From Asanoa siamensis (GTDB lineage: Bacteria > Actinomycetota > Actinomycetes > Mycobacteriales > Micromonosporaceae), in the NCBI RefSeq assembly GCF_016862555.1, contig NZ_BONE01000085.1:1-34610 (forward strand): a stretch of DNA of 34,610 nt, read 5' to 3'. Shown here in pieces: positions 23,782 to 31,556 of this stretch. A program made the position numbers and the translations under genes. The stretch's first letter is position 1. The number at the start of each line of letters is the position of its first letter. Below the pieces are notes generated by a model. It saw nothing but the letters and a program-made list of their open reading frames with translations. It was not told where the DNA came from and made no database searches.

Positions 23782-25098
23782 TCAGTTCGGGCTGATGTTC
23801 TGGTTGAGGTGGAAGACGTTCGCCGGATCCCAGGCGCGCTTCAGCTCGGCCAGCCGGGCCAGCTTCGCCGCCCCGAAGGCCCGCCGGACGCCGGCGGCAC
23901 CCTCGTCGCTGATGGTGTTGAGATACACCCCGCTGGAGTACGGCGTCAGCGGCGCGGCGGCGGACCGGGCGGCCGCCATCCGCTCGGCATCCTGCGCCGG
24001 GTCGCTCCACCGGGCGGCGGCGACGAGTTCGAAGAGCGTGCCCCGCTGGCCGTACGCGGCGTCGTCGTCGGACACGTCCGCGATGGCGCCGCCGTAGGCC
24101 TGCAGCGACATCGCCGGCCGCAGCGCGGGATCGCCGTCGCCGCGCGCGACGATCGCGGCGGCCGCCTCGACCGGGAAGCGGTCGAGGTAGAGACCCTTCC
24201 AGTAGCGGCGGAAGTGGTGCCCGCCGGTGCTGTCCTCGATCGTCTGCAGCTCCAGATAGGACAGTTCGCGGACGCTCTCCCGGCGGGCGCGGCCCAGGCC
24301 CGCGACGTCGGCGGTGAGCGTCCGGCCCCGGGCCGGGTCGCCGCCGACCCAGACGAACCCGACGTCGACGCCGTCCGCGCTGGACGTGGCGGTGAAGGTG
24401 GCCTCCCGCGGCGCCGCCGCGCTCAGCTCGCGCCAACCCTCCAGCACCTCGACGGCGCCGGCCGGGTCGAAGGTCCAGTTGGCCAGCAGCGCCCGGGTGC
24501 CCACCTCGTGGAGGCGGAACTCGAACATCGTGACGATGCCGAAGTTGCCGCCACCACCGCGCAGGCCCCAGAACAGGTCCGGGTGCTCGGTGGGCGACGC
24601 GGTGACCACGGCCCCGTCGGCGGTTACCACCTCGTACGACAGGACGTTGTCGCAGGACAGCCCGTACTGGCGGGCCAACCAGCCCATCCCGCCGCCGAGG
24701 GTGAGGCCGCCGACGCCCGTGTGCGAGACGTTGCCGGCCGTGGTGGCCAGCCCATGCTCCTGCGCCGCCCGGTCGAGCGCGCCGAGCAGCGCGCCGCCCT
24801 GGACCCGGGCCCGCCGGGTGCGCGGGTCGACGGTCACACCGCCCATCGGGGTCAGATCGATCATCAACCCGTCAGCGGGTACGGCGAGGCCGAGCACGCT
24901 GTGGCCGCCACAGCGCACGCCGATCTCGAGGTCGTGCTCGCGGGCGTAGCGGACCGCGTTGACCACGTCGGTGACCGTGCCGCAGCGCACGATCAGCCGG
25001 GGCCGGCGGTCGACCATCGCGTTCCAGACGGAGCGGGCGTCGTCGTAGCCGGTGTCGGTGGGGGAGAGGACCTGGCCGGTGAGGGATGTCGTCGTCAT
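23782..25098 (-). CDS. FAD-linked oxidoreductase (BBE/6-hydroxynicotine oxidase-like)
   Basis: 438 aa from ATG 25098 (MTTTSLTGQVLSP). The N-terminal FAD_binding_4 domain has RCGGHSVLG, where His66 is the expected 8-alpha-histidyl FAD attachment site. The second attachment position, Cys in berberine-bridge enzymes (CPTxGxGG), reads S-H-T-G-V-G-G here, so only single covalent linkage is predicted. The C-terminus ends AWDPANVFHLNQNISPN, the BBE motif (DPxNxFxxNQNI). The longer frame upstream is antisense to the regulator gene and rejected. It is transcribed divergently from the MocR regulator with only 47 bases between, so it is the probable regulated target. Substrate unknown. Confidence 0.93.
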   Translation of the reverse strand: MTTTSLTGQVLSPTDTGYDDARSVWNAMVDRRPRLIVRCGTVTDVVNAVRYAREHDLEIGVRCGGHSVLGLAVPADGLMIDLTPMGGVTVDPRTRRARVQGGALLGALDRAAQEHGLATTAGNVSHTGVGGLTLGGGMGWLARQYGLSCDNVLSYEVVTADGAVVTASPTEHPDLFWGLRGGGGNFGIVTMFEFRLHEVGTRALLANWTFDPAGAVEVLEGWRELSAAAPREATFTATSSADGVDVGFVWVGGDPARGRTLTADVAGLGRARRESVRELSYLELQTIEDSTGGHHFRRYWKGLYLDRFPVEAAAAIVARGDGDPALRPAMSLQAYGGAIADVSDDDAAYGQRGTLFELVAAARWSDPAQDAERMAAARSAAAPLTPYSSGVYLNTISDEGAAGVRRAFGAAKLARLAELKRAWDPANVFHLNQNISPN

Positions 25099-25115
25099 GT
25101 CACCAACGGTGCCAA

Positions 25116-25157
25116 GAATCGGTACAGCCAATAAGCTCCGATTCCATGGTGGAATCC
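25116..25157. promoter_or_regulatory. Putative MocR operator: three GAATC half-sites
   Basis: GAATCGG (25116-25122) and CCGATTC (25138-25144) form an inverted repeat with a 15-base spacer. GATTCCA (25140-25146) and TGGAATC (25150-25156) form another with a three-base spacer across the regulator's start codon. The half-sites surround the -10 box at 25132-25137 and occupy the divergent promoter region, as expected for autoregulation and control of the FAD oxidoreductase. Confidence 0.55.
25132..25137 (+). promoter_or_regulatory. -10 box of the MocR gene (leaderless)
   Basis: TAAGCT fits TANNNT and ends eight bases before ATG 25146. No Shine-Dalgarno is present. It sits between the proposed operator half-sites. 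Confidence 0.45.
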
Positions 25158-26552
25158 TGGACCAATTCGAGCGCCGCCACCGACCTGATGATCCCGCTCG
25201 ACCGGGCCGCACCCGTCGCGCTGCACCGCCAGATCGAGTCCGCCATCCGCGACCGGATCCGCACCGGCCGGCTGCCGCTGGGCGCCTCGCTGCCGCCCAC
25301 CCGCACGCTCGCCGCGGACCTGGGCGTGTCCCGCGGCATCGTCGTGGAGGCCTACCAGCAGCTCGTCGCCGAGGGTTACCTGAGCAGCCGGCCGGGCGGC
25401 TACACGCGGGTTGCGGCCGGCCCGGGGGTGGCGGCGGCACCGGTCGCGCCGGCGGGTCCGCCCAGACCGGTCCGGATCGACTTCGGGTACGGGCGGGCCG
25501 ACGTCCAGCACTTCCCCCGGGCGGCCTGGCTGCGGTCGCTGCGCCGGGTGCTCACCACGGCGCCCAACGACCGGCTCGGCTACTCGCCCGGCCGCGGCCT
25601 GCCCGAGCTCCGGCTGGCGCTCGCGGACTATCTCAACCGGGTCCGCGGCACGCTGGCCACGCCCGACACGACCGTCGTCACCAACGGTTTCGCGCAGGGC
25701 ATCGCGCTGGTCCTCCAGGTGCTCGCCGCGCGCGGTGCCCGCCGGATCGCGGTCGAGGACCCGTCACCCGACGACGACGCCCGGCTGCACGCCCGCGCCG
25801 CCGGCCTCGAGGTGGTCGGCGTGCCGGTCGACGCCGACGGGGTCGACGTGCGCGCGCTGGCCGAGGTGCGCGCCGACGCGCTGGTGCTGACGCCGTCGCA
25901 CCAGTGGCCGACCGGCGGCGTGCTGCCGGCCGCCGCCCGGGCCGCGGTGCTGCGCTGGGCGACCGACAACGACGCCGTCGTGGTCGAGGACGACTACGAC
26001 GCCGAGTACCGCTACGACCGGTCGCCGGTCGGCGCGCTGCAGGGCCTCGACCCCGACCGCGTGGTCTACGCCGGCACGGCCAGCAAGACACTCGCGCCGG
26101 GGCTGCGGATCGGCTGGCTGGTGGCGCCGCCCGCGCTGGCCGACGCGATCGCGACGGCCAAGATCACCGCGGACCGCGGCTCGTCCGCGTTCGACCAGCT
26201 CGCCTTCGCCGACTTCCTGGCGCGCGGCGAGTTCGACCGGCACCTGCGCCGGATGCGGCCGATCTACCGGCGCCGCCGCGACGCGATGTTGGCCGCACTG
26301 GCCACGCACCTACCCGCCGTCCGCCCCGCCGGCGTGGCGGCCGGTCTGCACCTGGTCGCCTGGCTCCCGCCGCACCTGGACGAGGAGACCGTCGTCGCCG
26401 CCGGACTCGAGCGCGGCGTCGGCGTCCACGGCGTCGGCCCGTACCGGCTCGCGCCCGGGCCGCCCGGCCTCATCTTCGGCTACGCCACCCTCGACCCGCC
26501 GGCCATCGACGAGGGGCTCGCCCTGCTCGCCGCCGCCCTGCGCCGGGACTAG
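25146..26552 (+). CDS. MocR/PdxR-type GntR regulator with aminotransferase domain
   Basis: 468 aa. Residues about 15-85 are a GntR winged helix (LHRQIESAIRDRIRTGRLPLGASLPPTRTLA in pieces, SRGIVVEAYQQLVAEGYL). Residues about 115-468 are a class I aminotransferase-like domain with the PLP lysine in TASKTLAPGLRIGW and supporting motifs NGFAQGI, TPSHQWPTG and EDDYDAEYRYDR. MocR regulators use PLP or a PLP adduct as effector, often for vitamin B6, GABA or amine metabolism. ATG 25146 begins the family-typical part; the 20 residues upstream in frame lie in the promoter region. Its probable target is the divergent FAD oxidoreductase. Its 3' end overlaps the PH-domain gene on the other strand by 243 bases. 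Confidence 0.93.
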   Translation: MVESWTNSSAATDLMIPLDRAAPVALHRQIESAIRDRIRTGRLPLGASLPPTRTLAADLGVSRGIVVEAYQQLVAEGYLSSRPGGYTRVAAGPGVAAAPVAPAGPPRPVRIDFGYGRADVQHFPRAAWLRSLRRVLTTAPNDRLGYSPGRGLPELRLALADYLNRVRGTLATPDTTVVTNGFAQGIALVLQVLAARGARRIAVEDPSPDDDARLHARAAGLEVVGVPVDADGVDVRALAEVRADALVLTPSHQWPTGGVLPAAARAAVLRWATDNDAVVVEDDYDAEYRYDRSPVGALQGLDPDRVVYAGTASKTLAPGLRIGWLVAPPALADAIATAKITADRGSSAFDQLAFADFLARGEFDRHLRRMRPIYRRRRDAMLAALATHLPAVRPAGVAAGLHLVAWLPPHLDEETVVAAGLERGVGVHGVGPYRLAPGPPGLIFGYATLDPPAIDEGLALLAAALRRD

Positions 26553-27986
26553 CGCGGCGACCTCGGTGGCGGCGATGTCGTGGGCGGTGTAGGCGCCCTG
26601 GCCGGCCGCCGTCGTCGCGATCACCGTCGCGAGGCCGAGCCGGCGCTGGAAGAACGACTGCTTGACCACCCAGCCGATCACGGCATCCTGGCGCAGCGCG
26701 GACGTCGAACGGGTCGGCACCCCGGACCGGACCACCAGATAGCCGTCGTGCACAGCGTGACCCAGGCTGCGGTACGCGACGACCGCACCGGCCGTGGTGA
26801 CCGTCAGCAGCGCGGGGAACAGCCAGAGCGCCGAGGCGGCGGAGAGCGGGCCGGTGAAGCGGTCGTCGAGCAGCAGCGTCACGGTGGTGCCGACGGCCGA
26901 CCAGACGAACGCCTTGACCAGCCGGCGGCGCAGCGCGGCGGGGGGTGCCGGGCGCAGCGGCCGGGACATGACGTCGCTGCCCAGGATCCGGGCCGCGGTC
27001 GACCGGGCCGCGGTGATCGGGCCGCGCGGGAGGATGGTCGCCCCCGCCGTCGAGCTCCACAGGCTGATCCCGGTCGTGATCAGGCTGGTGTCGGCGACGC
27101 CGAGCCAGCGCCAGAGCTGCGGCTCGTTGATCTGTATCCCGCGGATGCGGTGTTCCTCGCGGTCGACGGACTGGGTACGCAGCAGCCCCTGGGTCGTGCG
27201 CAGCGAGCCGGTCGGGGTGCGGGTGAGCCGGAAGTCCCAGTGCGAGGTGACGAAGCCGGCGACCAGGCCGGCGCTGCCGACGACCAGGAAACCGACCGTG
27301 GCGACGGCGACGACCCACCCGATCGGCACGCCGTCGGCCAGCGTGCGGGCGTGGTCGAGCGCGTCGTAGCCGAACAGCCGGCCCAACCAGTAGCCACCCC
27401 AGATCAGGCCGGCGCCGCTGAACAGGGCATAGATGTTGAGCACGTTGTAGAAGATCCAGCTCGGCTGGAACCGGGCGAGGGTCTCGCCGGCCGGGGCCGC
27501 GTCCGTCTCTGTCTCCGGCTCCGTGGACGGCGAGGGCGACGGCGCTGCGGTCGCGTCGAGGATCTCGTGCAGCCGGCGCGCGGTGTCGGCCGAGACGGCG
27601 TCGATGCGCAGCGCGGCGGTCGCGCCGGCGACACCGGTCAGGCCGGCGCCCACCGTGACCACCCGCAACCCGAACAGCCGGTGCGTGAGCCGGGCATCGC
27701 TGCCCACGCTGCGGATCCGGTCGCGGGCGATCCAGCGTTCCTTGCGCGTGAACAGGCCGCCGCGGACCTCGACCCGCTCGTCGGTGATCCGGTAGCGGGT
27801 GGTGGCCCAGCGGGCCATGTCGGCGGCCGCGCGGGTGACGCCGAGCACCGCGATCGCCAGGGCCGGCCAGGCGTCGCCGGGCTCGAGACCGAGCACGCCC
27901 GCGGCGATCGCGGTCGGCACCAGCGACACCGCCGCGCGGACGAGGTCGACCGCGATCACCTTGCGGTCGAGCCGCTGCCAGGTCAC
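26310..27986 (-). CDS. YdbT-like membrane protein with several bacterial PH (bPH2) domains
   Basis: 558 aa from GTG 27986, overlapping the upstream stop as GTGA. Hydrophobic pairs occur near residues 10-55, 190-260 and 380-435. Each is followed by a bPH2 domain beginning with a TTRYRIT, DFRLTRT or YLVVRSG-type strand (TDERVEVRGGLFTRKERWIARDRIRSV; GLLRTQSVDREEHRIRGIQI; GVPTRSTSALRQDAVIGWV). YdbS/YdbT pairs are membrane proteins; in Bacillus they influence resistance to some antimicrobial peptides. The last 80 residues, after AATEVAALVPA, are antisense to the MocR coding region and look like read-through rather than domain. Confidence 0.88.
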   Translation of the reverse strand: MTWQRLDRKVIAVDLVRAAVSLVPTAIAAGVLGLEPGDAWPALAIAVLGVTRAAADMARWATTRYRITDERVEVRGGLFTRKERWIARDRIRSVGSDARLTHRLFGLRVVTVGAGLTGVAGATAALRIDAVSADTARRLHEILDATAAPSPSPSTEPETETDAAPAGETLARFQPSWIFYNVLNIYALFSGAGLIWGGYWLGRLFGYDALDHARTLADGVPIGWVVAVATVGFLVVGSAGLVAGFVTSHWDFRLTRTPTGSLRTTQGLLRTQSVDREEHRIRGIQINEPQLWRWLGVADTSLITTGISLWSSTAGATILPRGPITAARSTAARILGSDVMSRPLRPAPPAALRRRLVKAFVWSAVGTTVTLLLDDRFTGPLSAASALWLFPALLTVTTAGAVVAYRSLGHAVHDGYLVVRSGVPTRSTSALRQDAVIGWVVKQSFFQRRLGLATVIATTAAGQGAYTAHDIAATEVAALVPAQGGGEQGEPLVDGRRVEGGVAEDEAGRPGREPVRADAVDADAALESGGDDGLLVQVRREPGDQVQTGRHAGGADGG

Positions 27987-28474
27987 GTGGCATCCCCGGC
28001 CGTGCGGCCGACGATCGCGGTCAGCCGGGCCGCGACCTCGGTCGCCTGCGCGTCCGGCAGGGCCATGAGCTGCACCGGTCCGCTGGCGGAGGCCGTGGTC
28101 ACGGTCACGGTGGCCAGCCCGAGCGCCCGCTGCAGCGGGCCCCGGGTGGCGTCGACGGTCTGGATCCGGGACAGCGGGGCGACCCGCCACTCCCGGACGA
28201 ACCATCCGGACAGGGCGTACACGGCGTCGTCGGTCGTCTCCCAGCGATGGACGCGGTAGCGCCACGAGGGCACCACCGCGGCGTGCACGGCCATCAGCAC
28301 GGCCAGGGCGATCAGCGCCGGGCCGAGCCAGGATCGCCACGACTCGACGAACACGAAGACGATCAGGCCGGCGAGCAGCGGTATCGCGGCGCCGATCACG
28401 GCGCGCAGCGTCCACCAGAGCACGGCCTTGGGTGCGACGCGATGACGTGGCGGGTGCAGTCCCAGATCCCCCAT
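27983..28474 (-). CDS. YdbS-like small PH-domain membrane protein
   Basis: 163 aa. Two membrane helices (about 18-40 and 48-70, RAVIGAAIPLLAGLIVFVFV and LGPALIALAVLMAVHAAVV) precede one bPH2 domain: RYRVHRWETTDDAVYALSGWFVREWRVAPLSRIQTVD, read in pieces, with the conserved V-P/P-L-S-R-I-Q-T-V-D strand. Size and layout match Bacillus YdbS, and the YdbT-like partner follows with a GTGA overlap. ATG 28474 is chosen. GTG 28480 two codons upstream is possible; neither has a clear ribosome site. Confidence 0.88.
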   Translation of the reverse strand: MGDLGLHPPRHRVAPKAVLWWTLRAVIGAAIPLLAGLIVFVFVESWRSWLGPALIALAVLMAVHAAVVPSWRYRVHRWETTDDAVYALSGWFVREWRVAPLSRIQTVDATRGPLQRALGLATVTVTTASASGPVQLMALPDAQATEVAARLTAIVGRTAGDAT

Positions 28475-28578
28475 CGACACAGCGTGCCGGTCCGGCGTGA
28501 CCGACGCCACTATCCATGGGCTACGCGCCCTGGCCGGTCGGCCAGAATTCCTGGTCGGGTGACGGGCGCCGGGCGACG

Positions 28579-28584
28579 TACCCT
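28579..28584 (+). promoter_or_regulatory. -10 box of the two-component operon (leaderless)
   Basis: TACCCT ends six bases before ATG 28591, and no Shine-Dalgarno is present. A GGTGAC about 15 bases upstream is a poor -35. Confidence 0.45.
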
Positions 28585-28590
28585 CGCGGC

Positions 28591-29847
28591 ATGACCGAAC
28601 ACCCGTTCCACGCCCCGCGCTGGCTGCTGCCCGCGGAGTTGGCGGGCTTCTCGGTCGACGCGCCGCGGCGCCGCCGCACGGTCCGTGACTGGCTGGCGGA
28701 CACCGTCCTGTTCCTGGTGGCACTCAGTTTCATGGTGGTCAATTCGGAGGACACGCCGTACTACGCCGGTGCGGTGCCGGGCTGGTTCCACACGGTCGAC
28801 CCGTTCGTCACCCTCGCGGCGTGCCTCGCGCTGTGGTGGCGCCGGCGGCTTCCCCTGGCGGTCGCGGGATTCGTGTTCGTCATCTACATGATCGGCGACA
28901 GCGCGTCCGGCGCCGCGCTGGTCGCGGTGTTGACCGTCGCGGTGCATCGCGGCTGGCTGGTGTCGGTCCCGGTGGCTTTGGCCTTCCTGGTGCCGTCGCT
29001 CTGGTTCAGCTTCTCGCACCCGCCGCCCACCGTGCCGTGGCAGGCGATGGCGGTGATCGTGTTCCTGATGTTCGTCGTGCCCCTCGTCTGGGGGATGGCG
29101 GTGCGGTCGCGCCGCCAGGTCGTGGTCGGCCTGCGCCGCGCCGCCGAGTGGGCCGCGCGGGACCACGAGCACCGGCTGGCCGACACGCGCCGGGCCGAAC
29201 GCGCGCGGATCGCGCGGGAGATGCACGACACGCTCGCCCACCGGATCTCGCTGATCTCGGTGCACGCGGGGGCGCTCGCCTATCGCACCGCCCAGGCCGA
29301 CGCGGGTGCCGGACGGCCGCTGGACGCCGCCGACGTGGGCGCCGCGATCGACGTGATCCACGGCAACGCCCGGCGGGCACTGGTGGAACTCGGTGACGTG
29401 CTCGCCGTGCTGCGCACCGGTGACGAGGAACCGGAGCCGTCCGACGCCGGGCCGCCGCAGCCGCGGATCGCCGACATCGGCCGGCTCGTCACCGACGCCG
29501 AGGCGGTGGGCCAGCGGGTCGCGGTGACGGTCGAGTGCGCGCCCACCGACACGCTGCGCGCCGCCGTGCAGCGCACCGTCTATCGCACCGTCCAAGAAGG
29601 ACTGACGAACGCCCGCAAGCACGCGCCCGGCGCGAAGGTGGAGGTGCGGGTCACCGGTGCGCCTGGGGAGGGCGTGGTGGCCACCGTCAGCAACCCGCTG
29701 GCGCCCGGGTCGGTCAGCGCGATCCCGGGCGCCGGTGTGGGGTTGGCCGGGCTGGCCGAGCGGGTCGCGCTGGACGGCGGCACCCTGGAGCACGGCGCGG
29801 AGCGGGGGTGCTTCCGGTTGGTCACCCGGCTACCGTGGCCGGCATGA
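28591..29847 (+). CDS. NarL/DesK-type sensor histidine kinase
   Basis: 418 aa. The N-terminal half holds about five or six membrane segments (TVLFLVALSFMVV; FVTLAACLALWW; LAVAGFVFVIYMIG; AALVAVLTVAV; VPVALAFLVPSLWF; VIVFLMFVVPLVWGM). It has little extracytoplasmic sequence, so it probably senses a membrane or lipid-phase signal. A HisKA_3 dimerisation domain follows, with the phospho-His in IAREMHDTLAHRISLIS. The HATPase has QEGLTNARKHAPGA and GVGLAGLAERV. The frame is open upstream to 28516, but the -10 box at 28579 puts the start at 28591. Coupled to the response regulator by an ATGA overlap. Confidence 0.93.
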   Translation: MTEHPFHAPRWLLPAELAGFSVDAPRRRRTVRDWLADTVLFLVALSFMVVNSEDTPYYAGAVPGWFHTVDPFVTLAACLALWWRRRLPLAVAGFVFVIYMIGDSASGAALVAVLTVAVHRGWLVSVPVALAFLVPSLWFSFSHPPPTVPWQAMAVIVFLMFVVPLVWGMAVRSRRQVVVGLRRAAEWAARDHEHRLADTRRAERARIAREMHDTLAHRISLISVHAGALAYRTAQADAGAGRPLDAADVGAAIDVIHGNARRALVELGDVLAVLRTGDEEPEPSDAGPPQPRIADIGRLVTDAEAVGQRVAVTVECAPTDTLRAAVQRTVYRTVQEGLTNARKHAPGAKVEVRVTGAPGEGVVATVSNPLAPGSVSAIPGAGVGLAGLAERVALDGGTLEHGAERGCFRLVTRLPWPA

Positions 29848-30497
29848 CGGAGCCGGTGCGGGTGCTGCTCGTCGACGACGACGCGCTCGTGCGGGCCGGG
29901 CTGCGGCTGATGCTGGGCGGCGCGCCCGACATCGAGGTGGTCGGCGAGGCGGTCGACGGCGCGTCGGTGCCCGACCAGGTCACCCGGACCCGCCCCGACG
30001 TGGTGCTGATGGACGTGCGGATGCCGGTGGTCGACGGCATCGCCGCGACGCGGGCGCTCGCCGGGACCCGCCCGGCGGTGATCGTGCTGACCACCTTCGA
30101 CGCCGACGCCACCGTCGTCGAGGCGCTGCGGGCCGGTGCGGCGGGCTTCCTGCTCAAGCACACGCCGCCGGAGCAGATCGTCGAGGCGGTGCGCCGGGCG
30201 GCGGCCGGTGAGCCGGTGCTCTCGCCGAGCGTCGCGCGGACGCTGATCGAGCACGTCGCGGCCGGCGTCGGCACCACCCGGCGCGACCGGGCGCGGCAGC
30301 GGCTCGCGGTGCTCTCGGAGCGGGAGCGGGCGGTGGCCGAGGCGGTCGCGGAGGGTCTGTCCAACGGCGACATCGCGGAGCGCCTCTACATGTCGGTCGG
30401 CACGGTCAAGGCCCACCTGTCCAGCGCCCTGACCAAACTCGACCTGACCAACCGGATCCAACTGGCGTTGCTGGCCCACGACGCCGACGAGAGCTAA
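29844..30497 (+). CDS. NarL/LuxR-type response regulator
   Basis: 217 aa. The receiver domain (about 5-122) has the acidic cluster LLVDDDALV, phospho-acceptor Asp in VVLMDVRMPVVDG, Thr in IVLTTFD and Lys in FLLKHTPPEQ. The C-terminal GerE/LuxR HTH (about 152-212) reads LSERERAVAEAVAEGLSNGDIAERLYMSVGTVKAHLSSALTKL in pieces. The ATG overlaps the kinase stop (ATGA). The target genes are unknown. Autoregulation of the operon is usual, and the divergent YdbS/YdbT genes are a candidate target because they share the 116-base intergenic region. Confidence 0.95.
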   Translation: MTEPVRVLLVDDDALVRAGLRLMLGGAPDIEVVGEAVDGASVPDQVTRTRPDVVLMDVRMPVVDGIAATRALAGTRPAVIVLTTFDADATVVEALRAGAAGFLLKHTPPEQIVEAVRRAAAGEPVLSPSVARTLIEHVAAGVGTTRRDRARQRLAVLSERERAVAEAVAEGLSNGDIAERLYMSVGTVKAHLSSALTKLDLTNRIQLALLAHDADES

Positions 30498-30535
30498 GTG
30501 CGAAATCCGCTTGCGTGGGCTGTTAGACAGGTCGC

Positions 30536-31441
30536 ATGACGACCGTGCGCCCGGGCACCCTCGACGACGCGGGGCCCTTCCTCCAGATCCGCCGCCAGGT
30601 CTTCCCCTGGGGGGTCAACACCGTCGCCGGGCTGCGGCACGGTTGGGAGCTCTCGCTGCGCAACGCCAAGGGCGCCTTCTTCGCCGTCGACGACGAGCAG
30701 GGGCTGGCCGGCTTCGCCCGCTGTGACCTCAACATCTGGACCTCCGAAGCCGGCGCCTGTGGCGCCATGGTGGTCGTCCGGCCCGACGCCCGCGGGCGGG
30801 GCATCGGCAGCGCGCTGCTCGCCGCGGCCGAGGCGCACCTGCGTTCGATCGGCGGCAGCAAGCTGGTCGCCTACGCCCTCGACGAGCCCGACACGTTGCG
30901 GTTCCTCGAGAAGCGCGGCTTCACGCTCACGCACGAGGCCCGCTACCAGCGGCTCCTCCTCGCCGACCTGCCGCCGGCACCACCGATCCCGCCGGGCGTC
31001 ACCATCAAGACGGCGGCCGAGATCGGTCCCGAGGCCGTCTACGCGGTCGACAGCGAGGCGATGCTCGACGAGCCGTCCGACACGCCCTATGACAAGGTCG
31101 AATACGCCGACTGGCTCGAGGACATCTGGGAAGGCCCCAACGTCGACCGCGACCTGAGCCTGGTCGTGCTCGTCGACGGCGTTCCGGCCACGCACACCTT
31201 CCTCTACGTCGACCGCGAGTCGGGGCGGTTCATGTCGACCGGCACCGGCACCCGGCGGGCCTACCGGGGTCGCGGCCTGGCGAAGATCGCCAAGTCGGTC
31301 GCCTTCCGGCGGGCGCGTGACGCCGGGCTCGTCGAGGGCTACACCGGCAACGACGAGGTCAACAAGCCGATGCTCGCGATCAACGAGTGGCTCGGCTACC
31401 AGCCGATCGGCTCCGAGCGCTCGGCCGTCAAGACACTCTGA
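30536..31441 (+). CDS. Double-domain GNAT N-acetyltransferase
   Basis: 301 aa with two GNAT folds. The first (about 1-145) carries the acetyl-CoA motif VVRPDARGRGIGSALL and FLEKRGFTLTHE. The second (about 155-301) carries TRRAYRGRGLAKIAKSVAFRRARDAG and ends NEWLGYQPIGSE. Both CoA loops (R-G-R-G-I/L-G/A) look intact. Similar two-domain GNATs include mycothiol synthase and streptomycete antibiotic-modifying enzymes, but the sequence does not match mycothiol synthase motifs I know. Substrate unknown. A TAGACA six bases before the ATG may be a -10 box for a leaderless transcript. Confidence 0.9.
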   Translation: MTTVRPGTLDDAGPFLQIRRQVFPWGVNTVAGLRHGWELSLRNAKGAFFAVDDEQGLAGFARCDLNIWTSEAGACGAMVVVRPDARGRGIGSALLAAAEAHLRSIGGSKLVAYALDEPDTLRFLEKRGFTLTHEARYQRLLLADLPPAPPIPPGVTIKTAAEIGPEAVYAVDSEAMLDEPSDTPYDKVEYADWLEDIWEGPNVDRDLSLVVLVDGVPATHTFLYVDRESGRFMSTGTGTRRAYRGRGLAKIAKSVAFRRARDAGLVEGYTGNDEVNKPMLAINEWLGYQPIGSERSAVKTL

Positions 31442-31528
31442 CCACACGCGCAACGGGCCGAGGGTAACCCGACCTGGGCGATCGCGGCCCGGATCCCGGG
31501 TTCGGCCCGACCGTCCGGCCGGTCTTCC

Positions 31529-31534
31529 TACCGT
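31529..31534 (+). promoter_or_regulatory. Possible -10 box before the membrane protein gene
   Basis: TACCGT fits TANNNT and lies 22 bases before ATG 31557, leaving room for the GGGGGGAGA ribosome site. No convincing -35 is seen. The 115-base gap from 31442 otherwise shows only short GC-rich inverted repeats. Confidence 0.35.
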
Positions 31535-31556
31535 GGAAAACGGGGGGAGATCGGCC

